From an uncultured Clostridia bacterium (GTDB taxonomy: Bacteria; Bacillota; Clostridia; Oscillospirales; CAG-272), in NCBI GenBank assembly GCA_945949385.1, contig CAMFEL010000071.1, positions 1 to 10,376 on the forward strand: DNA of 10,376 nt, written 5' to 3'. The notes beneath the pieces are model-generated. The model worked only from the letters and a program-made list of their open reading frames with translations, ran no database searches and was not told where the DNA came from. Positions 1 to 5,233 of this stretch are shown one piece after another. Every line of letters begins with the position of its first letter. Position 1 is the first letter of the stretch. A program made the position numbers and the translations under genes.

Positions 1-222
1 ACTTCATTTCTGTAAGCTAATAATCAAAGCTGAATTCTCAAAAACACTGTAAGTTCCGCAAAACTTGCCTTCTGCGGGCATCTCCAAGTCTGCTGTTGAC
101 ACGCTCCGAAGCGTTGCTTCGCTCTTTTCTTCAGCCGGTGGGGAGGGCTCTGCGGGGCTACCGGCGGTGGTTGAACCGGCGCATTATAAAATTGCAATAG
201 CATAGATTTACCGCTTAGCGGG
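1..222. other. Non-coding stretch downstream of tepA
   Basis: No gene with a credible start and ribosome binding site is visible here on either strand. On the minus strand the tepA frame meets stops at its own TAA (223-225), at 208-210 and at 184-186. It is then open for 59 codons, from about position 183 down to a TGA at 4-6. That stretch has no ATG near its beginning and no Shine-Dalgarno site, and its first part is rich in Ala, Pro, Ser and Glu. A second minus-strand frame is also open over much of the same DNA, so the openness may just reflect local composition. The region also has a hairpin at 107-121. The six-base word ACCGGC occurs at 160-165 and 175-180, and both copies can pair with GCCGGT at 134-139. 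It could be a dispersed intergenic repeat, a gene remnant or plain spacer. Confidence 0.5.
107..132 (+). terminator. Possible weak intrinsic terminator (plus strand)
   Basis: A 6-bp stem, CGAAGC (107-112) with GCTTCG (116-121), has a three-base loop and is followed by a pyrimidine stretch containing four consecutive T (CTCTTTTCTTC, 122-132). The stem is short and the T-tract is interrupted, so this is only a candidate. It would act on plus-strand transcripts entering from the left of the window. It would not act on the tepA transcript, because no T-run follows the stem on the minus strand. Confidence 0.3.
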
Positions 223-1005
223 TTATCGGTGCGGTCTTTCTGTTTCCCCGTTCTGTTTTGATTTTTTGTTCTTTTCGTTTTTCACGCGCTTTTCGGGCTT
301 TCCACTTTTTGACTCGTCTATCTGGCGGTACAGATCTGACAGGGCATCCGACAGAGAACCCACCTCGTCAATAAGTCCGCATTCCACCGCTTCCCTGCCG
401 TCAATAAGAGAGCCGATGTCAGTTGCTATCTGATCGGTGCGCATAAGCATTTCCCGAAACTTTTCCTCGGAGACGGAGCTGTGGTCGGTGATGAATTTAA
501 TTATTCTGTCCTGCATCCGCTCGAAATAGTAGTAGGTCTGGGGAACACCAAGCACCAGCCCGTTCATACGCACCGGGTGGATCGTCATGGTGGCGGAGGG
601 TACTATAAAGGATTTTTTGGTACATACCGCAAGGGGCACGCCGATGGAATGGCCTCCTCCCAGCACCAGGGAGGCAGTAGGTTTTTTCATGCCCGCCACC
701 AGCTCTGCCAGGGCAAGTCCCGCTTCCACATCGCCGCCCATGGTGTTAAGCACCAAAAGCATTCCGTCAACCTGATCCGACTGCTCCACGGATACAATCA
801 GCGGTATAAGATGCTCGTATTTTGTGGCTTTCTGCCCGTCTCCCAGACAGTAGTGCCCCTCAATCTGCCCTATGACCGTCAGGCAGTGGATGACGCGGCC
901 GTCCTCTCCCGCCACCACGCCGCCGCTTTTCAGTATGGTATCAAGCTCTTCGTTTGAGGCGTCCGGCACCGGAGACTCCGATGTGTTTTCAGTATTATCG
1001 CTCAC
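223..1005 (-). CDS. tepA: TepA-family ClpP-like serine protease homologue
   Basis: The predicted 260-residue protein belongs to the ClpP/crotonase fold and most resembles the Bacillus TepA (YmfB) group. Bacillus TepA has been linked to protein translocation and spore protein processing. Visible features are the substrate-binding glycine segment NTMGGDVEAG (about 87-96), the nucleophile elbow GGGHSIG with Ser120, and the His143 segment TIHPVR. A likely acid residue lies in the TDIG segment around Asp196. The conserved GLIDEVG follows at 210-216. From about residue 230 the tail is lysine-rich and charged, and probably disordered. There is no signal peptide, so the protein is expected in the cytoplasm. 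The start is GTG at 1005, with GGAGGAA at 1011-1017 five bases upstream. That start overlaps the stop of the preceding gene (GTGA), implying translational coupling. The family assignment is firm; the in vivo substrate is unknown. Confidence 0.9.
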   Translation of the reverse strand: MSDNTENTSESPVPDASNEELDTILKSGGVVAGEDGRVIHCLTVIGQIEGHYCLGDGQKATKYEHLIPLIVSVEQSDQVDGMLLVLNTMGGDVEAGLALAELVAGMKKPTASLVLGGGHSIGVPLAVCTKKSFIVPSATMTIHPVRMNGLVLGVPQTYYYFERMQDRIIKFITDHSSVSEEKFREMLMRTDQIATDIGSLIDGREAVECGLIDEVGSLSDALSDLYRQIDESKSGKPEKRVKNEKNKKSKQNGETERPHR

Positions 1006-1445
1006 AGAAATTCCTCCATTTTACGGTTATTGCGCCGTTCTCCGTCGATTATCTGCTCGCACAGTCCTACGGCTTTCCTGTCGCAGCCATCGGCGCTGCG
1101 GCGTGCTTCTTCAAGCTTTTGGATACCCATTTCGGAGCCTTTTATAAACATCTCGGCAATATGGGACGAGGTGGAGTCTATCATAGTGTTGACGGCAATT
1201 CCCGCCTTGGATGCCAGCTTTTCGCCGATTCCCGGCTCCTTGGGCGTCCAACCTCTTTCGTGCATCATGGCAGATATCTGCTCCGAGTAGGAGCTGAACT
1301 GCTCAAGCCGCGCCGTCAGCTCGCTGAGCATAAACTTATCCTCCACCTTAGGTATGACGCCGACGATGTTTTCACATCCCATTTTTACGTTTTTGTACAT
1401 TTCTTCAAGCAGAGCTTTGGTGGGGTCGTTTGTGTTTGTGTTCAT
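1002..1445 (-). CDS. Small helical protein, possibly ferritin-like, function unknown
   Basis: This is a 147-residue, soluble, mostly helical protein with no signal peptide or membrane segment. I do not recognise a specific family with confidence. The helix spacing and the Glu/His-containing segments (Glu25, Glu55, His95-x-x-Glu98, Glu130, Glu136) resemble ferritin-like four-helix bundles such as the DUF2383-type proteins of Firmicutes, but a di-iron ligand set cannot be assigned by eye. A glycine/proline break near 65-74 (RGWTPKEPGIG) separates the N-terminal and central helices. The start was taken at ATG 1445, because a longer in-frame reading would run back into the end of enolase. The best Shine-Dalgarno match (AAAGG, complement of 1461-1465) is about 15 bases from the start, which is rather far. 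The gene sits 53 bases after eno and overlaps tepA by four bases, so all three are probably one transcript. Confidence 0.75.
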   Translation of the reverse strand: MNTNTNDPTKALLEEMYKNVKMGCENIVGVIPKVEDKFMLSELTARLEQFSSYSEQISAMMHERGWTPKEPGIGEKLASKAGIAVNTMIDSTSSHIAEMFIKGSEMGIQKLEEARRSADGCDRKAVGLCEQIIDGERRNNRKMEEFL

Positions 1446-1498
1446 TTTGCGTTTGTAATTCCTTTCGAAAGATCTGTTTATCGTTTCGGTGACACGGG

Positions 1499-2770
1499 TC
1501 AGTATGCATTTCTGCCGTAAACCGCCGCGCAGCCAAGCTGAGCCTCTATTCGCAAAAGACGGTTGTATTTCGCCACACGCTCGCTTCGGCAGGGGGCGCC
1601 GCATTTGATATACCCTGCGTTCATGCCCACCGCTATATCGGCAATGGTGGTGTCCTCGGTCTCTCCGCTGCGGTGGGAAACCACTGTTCTGAAGCCGTTT
1701 TCCCGGGCAAGCCGCATGACCTCAAGAGTTTCGGAAAGAGTGCCTATCTGATTGGGCTTTATGAGTATGGCGTTGGCGTAGCCCTCTGCAATTCCGCGCT
1801 TCAGCCGCTGTGTGTTTGTGACGAACAGATCGTCTCCCACAAGAGCGAGGCGCTGCCCGAGACGGTCGGTCAGAAGCTTCCACCCCTCTGTGTCGTCCTG
1901 ATCCATGCCGTCCTCAAGGGAGGCTATGGGGTATTTTTCGCAAAGGGATGCCCACATTTCGCAAAGCTCTCCGGCATCGGCAACTTTGCCCGATTTGGGC
2001 ATAATATATTTTCCCTCCGAGTACCATTCTCCCGCCGCGGCGTCAAGGGCGACGGTGACGCGATCGGTGTCGTAGCCCGCATATTCAATGGCGCGGATAA
2101 GATAGTCCAGCGCCTCCTCCTCGCTTTCAAGGTCGGGAGCGTAGCCGCCCTCGTCTCCCACGCCGACGCTTTTTTTGTCTGCTGACAGAAGCTTTCCCAG
2201 GGCGTGATATATCTCGCTGCCCGCCCTCAGCGCCTCGGAAAAGCTGTCAAAGCCCTCGGGCATAATCATAAATTCCTGAATGTCAAGATTGTTTGAGGCA
2301 TGGGCGCCGCCGTTTATAACATTCATCATAGGTACCGGCATACGGCAGGCGTTAATGCCTCCTATATATCTGTAAAGGGGCAGGCGCATTGCCTGCGTTG
2401 CAGCTTTTGCGGCGGCAAGGGACACCGCCAGCATCGCATTTGCTCCAAGCTCCGATTTATCGCGTTTGCCGTCAAGGCAAATAAGCTTTGTGTCAATATT
2501 ATGCTGGCATAGCTGACAGCCCGCAAGAACGGAAGAGATTATTGCGTTTATATTTTCCACCGCGCACAAAACGCCCCGTCCGCCGTAGCGCTCCGTGTCT
2601 CCGTCGCGTATTTCCAGCGCCTCGTGCACACCTGTGGAGGCGCCTGAGGGAACGGCGGCAAAAGCGCCGCTGCCGTCCTCAAGCATTACCGCCGCTTCCA
2701 CGGTGGGGTTGCCTCTCGAATCAAGTATCTCCTGTGCGCATATTTGTTTTATTTTCGGATACATTGCCAT
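1499..2770 (-). CDS. eno: Enolase (phosphopyruvate hydratase)
   Basis: Enolase interconverts 2-phosphoglycerate and phosphoenolpyruvate in glycolysis and gluconeogenesis. The 423-residue protein is close to the usual bacterial length of about 430 and has the full set of hallmark segments. The N-terminal domain carries LDSRGNPTVE and the mobile loop PSGASTG. The catalytic barrel carries GGAHASNN, QEFMI and VGDEGGYAPDL (general-acid glutamate). The metal-binding Asp, Glu and Asp lie in ALDAAAGEW, SLEDGM and VGDDLF. The catalytic lysine lies in LIKPNQIG, followed by SHRSGETEDTTIADIAVG and IKCGAPCRSERVAKYN. I chose ATG 2770 because a strong AAAGGAG (complement of 2779-2785) lies eight bases upstream. 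The in-frame ATG at 2791 sits on the wrong side of that site, and ATG 2764 is a possible alternative. No gapA, pgk, tpi or pgm gene is adjacent in the window. The leader contains a hairpin overlapping the ribosome binding site. Confidence 0.98.
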   Translation of the reverse strand: MAMYPKIKQICAQEILDSRGNPTVEAAVMLEDGSGAFAAVPSGASTGVHEALEIRDGDTERYGGRGVLCAVENINAIISSVLAGCQLCQHNIDTKLICLDGKRDKSELGANAMLAVSLAAAKAATQAMRLPLYRYIGGINACRMPVPMMNVINGGAHASNNLDIQEFMIMPEGFDSFSEALRAGSEIYHALGKLLSADKKSVGVGDEGGYAPDLESEEEALDYLIRAIEYAGYDTDRVTVALDAAAGEWYSEGKYIMPKSGKVADAGELCEMWASLCEKYPIASLEDGMDQDDTEGWKLLTDRLGQRLALVGDDLFVTNTQRLKRGIAEGYANAILIKPNQIGTLSETLEVMRLARENGFRTVVSHRSGETEDTTIADIAVGMNAGYIKCGAPCRSERVAKYNRLLRIEAQLGCAAVYGRNAY

Positions 2771-2782
2771 TTTTCGGGCTCC

Positions 2783-2824
2783 TTTCGGCATAGATAGTTA
2801 TGCTGCCATTATTATCTGCCGAAA
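2783..2824 (-). promoter_or_regulatory. Leader hairpin overlapping the enolase ribosome binding site
   Basis: TTTCGGCA (2783-2790) and TGCCGAAA (2817-2824) are perfect 8-base complements. Beyond a two-base bulge on one arm, GATA (2793-2796) pairs with TATC (2813-2816), giving a 12-bp imperfect stem around a 16-base loop. In the eno mRNA the 3' arm ends with the AAA of the AAAGGAG Shine-Dalgarno (2779-2785). The stem therefore abuts and partly covers the ribosome binding site, and also includes the upstream in-frame ATG at 2791. A role in translation control or mRNA stability is inference. The pairing itself is directly visible. Confidence 0.5.
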
Positions 2825-2934
2825 ACCGCGGCTTATTCCGCATTTGTTTGCGAGCCTGTCTTTTTGTCAGATCTGCCGTCGCAGCTCCGTCTTGCAAAAA
2901 AACTTGGGCGGCGCAAAAAAATCGGCCCTTTAAG

Positions 2935-2963
2935 TTGACAAAAATAATATCCGGCGTTATAAT
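2935..2963 (+). promoter_or_regulatory. Consensus sigma-A promoter of the yicC cluster
   Basis: TTGACA (2935-2940) and TATAAT (2958-2963) are both exact matches to the housekeeping consensus, separated by the optimal 17 bp. Transcription would begin near 2970, giving a leader of about 54 bases before the yicC ATG at 3024. Two GCAAAAAAA words at 2894-2902 and 2913-2921 lie upstream, in the region where UP elements or bent DNA stimulate transcription. No operator-like palindrome overlaps the promoter, so strong constitutive expression of the downstream cluster is the simplest reading. Confidence 0.85.
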
Positions 2964-3023
2964 ATAAAGTAAATAAAATCGGCGTGGTATGGCATATTGC
3001 CTCCGTGCCGGAAAGAGAGCGGT

Positions 3024-3917
3024 ATGGCAAACAGTATGACCGCCTTCGGCAGAGCGAGAACGCTGAGCGCCGACGGCTCAAAGGATATAACCGCGGAGAT
3101 CAAAAGCGTAAACTCCAGATACCTTGACTGCACGGTAAAGCTTGCGCGTATTTATTCCTTTTTGGAGGAAAAAATAAAGGCATACCTTACGGAAAAGGGA
3201 ATTACCCGCGGAAAAGTTGAGGTTTACATCGGCGTTGACGTGCTGGAGCAGAGGGGCATTGAGTGCGCTCTTGACAGCGCGGCCGCGGCTTCCTATATCG
3301 AAGCGCTTCACCGTCTGCGCGACGAATTCGGACTTCGGGACGATATAAGCGTAATGAGAGTTGCCCAGAACAGGGAACTGTTTACGGTGAAAAAGCCCGA
3401 CGACGATGATATGCGCGACTGGGAGGATGTAAAGGGCGCCCTTGACGGTGCGATCGACTGTTTCCTTGAGCGCAGAGCGGCGGAGGGACAGCGGCTTATA
3501 GCCGATGTTTCCAAAAAGATCGAGGGCATACGGGCTCTGTGCGCAAGAATAAAGGAGCTTTCGGAGACCGATATACAGGGATACAGCACAAAGCTTTGCG
3601 AGCGCATCAAAAAGTTCCTTTCCGACTTTGATGTTGAGACGAGCGAGCAGCGCATACTTACGGAAGCAGCAATATACGCTGACAAGGCGGCAATAGACGA
3701 GGAGCTTGTGCGGCTGGACAGCCATTTCGCTTCGTTCTATGAAATCACATCTTCTCCGGAGCCCTGCGGCAGAAAGCTTGATTTTCTCCTGCAGGAAATG
3801 AACCGCGAGACCAACACCATCGGTTCAAAGGCGGGCAACGCGGAAATCGCCCATCTTGTTGTGGACATAAAAGCAGAGCTTGAAAAAATAAGAGAGCAGA
3901 TACAAAATATTGAGTAA
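3024..3917 (+). CDS. yicC: YicC/YloC-family endoribonuclease
   Basis: The 297-residue protein matches the YicC/YloC family in length and at both ends. Members of this family have been described as metal-dependent endoribonucleases in RNA turnover, and in E. coli YicC is connected with small-RNA decay. The N-terminal domain shows SMTAFGRA (4-11), EIKSVNSRYLD (25-35) and RGKVEV (62-67). The C-terminal DUF1732-type domain shows EEL-RLDSH (226-234) and the signature at 249-270, with its GRKLDFL, QEMNRE and GSKA elements. The middle part (about 150-210) is charged and helical. ATG 3024 was chosen because it gives the family-typical N-terminus; a TTG at 2997 would add nine unmatched residues. The upstream purine stretch GGAAAGAG (about 3010-3017) is a plausible Shine-Dalgarno. 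It is the first gene after the 2935-2963 promoter and lies 14 bases before remA. Confidence 0.95.
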   Translation: MANSMTAFGRARTLSADGSKDITAEIKSVNSRYLDCTVKLARIYSFLEEKIKAYLTEKGITRGKVEVYIGVDVLEQRGIECALDSAAAASYIEALHRLRDEFGLRDDISVMRVAQNRELFTVKKPDDDDMRDWEDVKGALDGAIDCFLERRAAEGQRLIADVSKKIEGIRALCARIKELSETDIQGYSTKLCERIKKFLSDFDVETSEQRILTEAAIYADKAAIDEELVRLDSHFASFYEITSSPEPCGRKLDFLLQEMNRETNTIGSKAGNAEIAHLVVDIKAELEKIREQIQNIE

Positions 3918-3931
3918 AGGCGGCCGGAAGC

Positions 3932-4189
3932 TTGAAATTTATAAATGTAGGCTTTAACAATATGGTTGCTGCAGAACGCATCGTCGCACTTATAGGCCCT
4001 GAAAGCGCTCCTGCCAAAAGACTTATCCAGGACGCCAAGGACACGGGCAGAGCCATTGACTGCACCAGCGGCAGGCGTACCCGCGGCGTGATTATTACGG
4101 ACAGCGATCACATAATTCTGTCGGCCATACAGGCTGAGACCATTGCCGCAAGGATTGCGGGAGAGGCCGGAGGTGACGCCGATGAGTAA
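3932..4189 (+). CDS. remA: RemA-family DNA-binding regulator (DUF370)
   Basis: The 85-residue protein matches RemA (YlzA). In Bacillus subtilis RemA is a DNA-binding activator of extracellular matrix genes and of some osmoprotection genes. Family hallmarks are KFINVGFNNMV at the N-terminus, PESAPAKRLIQDA (23-35), the arginine-rich GRRTRGVIITDSDH (47-60) and the ILSAIQAETIA segment (62-72). The C-terminus adds a short acidic tail. The start is an unusual TTG at 3932. No ATG or GTG lies between the in-frame stop at 3911-3913 and this codon, and the first residues after it match the family. The Shine-Dalgarno is weak: AAGG at 3917-3920 overlaps the yicC stop. A TTG start with a poor site suggests low translation or coupling to yicC. 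The last 8 bases overlap gmk. What RemA controls in this organism cannot be seen here. Confidence 0.95.
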   Translation: MKFINVGFNNMVAAERIVALIGPESAPAKRLIQDAKDTGRAIDCTSGRRTRGVIITDSDHIILSAIQAETIAARIAGEAGGDADE

Positions 4190-4796
4190 AGGCGTGCTGA
4201 TTGTAATATCGGGTCCCTCGGGAGGGGGAAAGGGCACCGTTGTGCGCCGCGTGCGCGAGATGCTCCCCGATATAGGCTTTTCCGTTTCCGCCACCACCCG
4301 CGCACCCCGCGAGGGAGAGACGGACGGCTCCGATTACCATTTTATCGGCAAGGATCGTTTTCGCGAGATGATAGAAAACGGCGAGATGCTGGAGTATACC
4401 GTGTACTGCGGAAATTATTACGGCACTCCTCGCTCCGAGGTTGAAAAGGTTATAGGCAGCGGACGCGATATTATCCTTGAAATAGAAGTGGACGGCGCGT
4501 CGCAGATCAAAAAGAAATTTCCGGATGCCGTGACCCTTATGCTTATTCCGCCCACGCTTTCCGAGCTTGAAAAGCGGCTGCGCGGCAGAGGGTCGGAAAC
4601 GGAGGACACCGTGGCTTCAAGGCTTTCACGGGCGGCTGAGGAAATAAAGCTTGCGGATATTTACGACTATGTGGTGGTAAATGAATGCGATGATATTGAC
4701 GGCAGCGCATCGGTAATATGCGACATCCTTACGGCGGAGCATCACAGAAGCAGCCGTATGAAAAACGAAATAAATAATTTTACAGATAATCATTAA
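4182..4796 (+). CDS. gmk: Guanylate kinase
   Basis: Guanylate kinase phosphorylates GMP (and dGMP) to the diphosphate using ATP, a necessary step in making GTP and recycling (p)ppGpp precursors. The predicted 204-residue cytoplasmic protein is of normal bacterial length. The P-loop GPSGGGKGT lies at residues 11-19. ATTRAPREGETDGSDYHFI follows and includes the GMP-binding loop residues, then a YGTPRSEVE segment. ILEIEVDGASQIKKKFP and the LRGRGSETEDTVASRL lid region with its arginines are also present. The start is ATG 4182, with a near-perfect GGAGGTGA at 4169-4176 five bases upstream. This is much stronger than the site of the overlapping remA, so Gmk can be made in larger amounts from the same transcript. 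A TTG at 4143 would add 13 residues inside remA and is not needed. Confidence 0.98.
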   Translation: MSKGVLIVISGPSGGGKGTVVRRVREMLPDIGFSVSATTRAPREGETDGSDYHFIGKDRFREMIENGEMLEYTVYCGNYYGTPRSEVEKVIGSGRDIILEIEVDGASQIKKKFPDAVTLMLIPPTLSELEKRLRGRGSETEDTVASRLSRAAEEIKLADIYDYVVVNECDDIDGSASVICDILTAEHHRSSRMKNEINNFTDNH

Positions 4797-4816
4797 GAGA
4801 AACGGGGAGAAAGATT

Positions 4817-5143
4817 ATGAGCATGATAAGCCCTTCCATTACGCAGCTTACAAAAGGTAAATTCAACAGATATACTCTTTGCCTTGCAACTGCCAAGTGC
4901 GCAAGACAGATTACCGACGAGTATGTAAAGCAGAGAGAGATCGCGGAAAGACGCATAGCCAACAAGGAGACGGACAAGAGCCTGTCCTCTATGATAAGCC
5001 GCGAATACCGCGACGAAAAGGCTGTGAAGGTCGCCATCAACAAGCTTTACAACCGAGATTTTGTTATTGTCGGACTGACAGATACCGACGGCGCCGATGA
5101 AAATGCGGCGGAAAACGCCGATGAGAGCGAAAACAGGGAGTAA
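4817..5143 (+). CDS. rpoZ: RNA polymerase omega subunit
   Basis: Omega supports assembly and stability of the RNA polymerase core by holding the beta-prime subunit. The 108-residue protein shows the conserved N-terminal helix region, with YTLCLATAKCARQI at about 19-32 and a helix carrying VKQREIAERRI after it. The segment EKAVKVAINKLYNRDF (67-82) is also typical of Firmicutes omega. The last 20 residues are strongly acidic and rich in Asp, Glu, Asn and Ala, probably disordered; such tails vary among Clostridia. The start at ATG 4817 follows GGGGAGA at a spacing of six bases; ATG 4823 is an unlikely alternative. The gene is 20 bases after gmk, as in Bacillus. In Bacillus coaBC would follow, but here a hairpin-bearing gap and then priA follow. 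Confidence 0.93.
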   Translation: MSMISPSITQLTKGKFNRYTLCLATAKCARQITDEYVKQREIAERRIANKETDKSLSSMISREYRDEKAVKVAINKLYNRDFVIVGLTDTDGADENAAENADESENRE

Positions 5144-5154
5144 TTAAGACCAGT

Positions 5155-5186
5155 ACTGCCGCCGGATCTACCGACGGCAGTCTTTG
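5155..5186 (+). terminator. Hairpin after rpoZ, possible weak terminator or attenuator
   Basis: ACTGCCG (5155-5161) pairs with CGGCAGT (5175-5181). Inside one C/A mismatch, CGG (5163-5165) pairs with CCG (5171-5173) around a five-base loop. The stem is GC-rich and followed by TCTTTG, where only three T are consecutive. That is weaker than a standard intrinsic terminator, so partial termination, transcript processing or end protection are all possible. Read-through would be needed for priA to share the upstream promoter, since I see no promoter in the gap. Confidence 0.45.
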
Positions 5187-5189
5187 TCA

Positions 5190-5217
5190 GGAGCGTAGGA
5201 ACGCTCCCGTAAAACGG
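5190..5217 (+). other. Second and third small hairpins before priA
   Basis: GGAGCGT (5190-5196) and ACGCTCC (5201-5207) form a perfect 7-bp stem with the four-base loop AGGA. A small CCGT/ACGG stem (5207-5210 with 5214-5217) follows, sharing one base with the first. No T-tract follows. Together with the preceding stem at 5155-5181, three stems occupy most of the 90-base leader between rpoZ and priA. They end just before the priA Shine-Dalgarno (GAGGAAAAGG, 5223-5232). Confidence 0.45.
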
Positions 5218-5233
5218 ACGGCGAGGAAAAGGT

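Larger units (their letters stand above)
2771..3023. other. Divergent intergenic control region between eno and yicC
   Basis: This stretch separates the minus-strand eno unit from the plus-strand yicC cluster and carries the start signals of both. It contains the eno Shine-Dalgarno site (2779-2785), an inverted repeat in the eno leader (2783-2824), two A-tracts (2896-2902 and 2915-2921) and a consensus plus-strand promoter (2935-2963). I could not find an equally clear minus-strand promoter for eno. The best candidate has a CTGACA -35 (complement of 2865-2870) but only a poor -10 at 17 bp. Confidence 0.7.

Noticed and set aside
134..181. Possible tRNA or other structured RNA suggested by GGTTCAA and repeated CCGG words on the minus strand
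   Set aside because: No acceptor, D-arm or anticodon arm can be drawn around the T-loop-like word, and no SRP RNA or 6S signature is present.
1462..1471. Perfect 10-base palindrome CTTTCGAAAG before the 147-residue gene, considered as an operator
   Set aside because: A single short palindrome inside an operon and overlapping the ribosome binding site region is expected by chance often enough, and no second copy was seen near a promoter.
954..1520. A 188-codon plus-strand frame across the 147-residue gene and the tepA start
   Set aside because: The minus-strand genes show family motifs, good start sites and coupling. The plus frame is rich in His, Phe and Cys and has no visible family.
2789..2791. 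ATG at 2791 as the enolase start (430 residues)
   Set aside because: The strong AAAGGAG lies downstream of it and is correctly spaced for ATG 2770. The extra seven residues do not fit the family N-terminus.
3078..3725. A 215-codon open frame on the minus strand opposite yicC
   Set aside because: It lies wholly inside a well-recognised gene, has no family resemblance, is rich in Cys, Tyr, Leu and Arg as expected from an antisense frame of this codon usage, and lacks a clear ribosome binding site.
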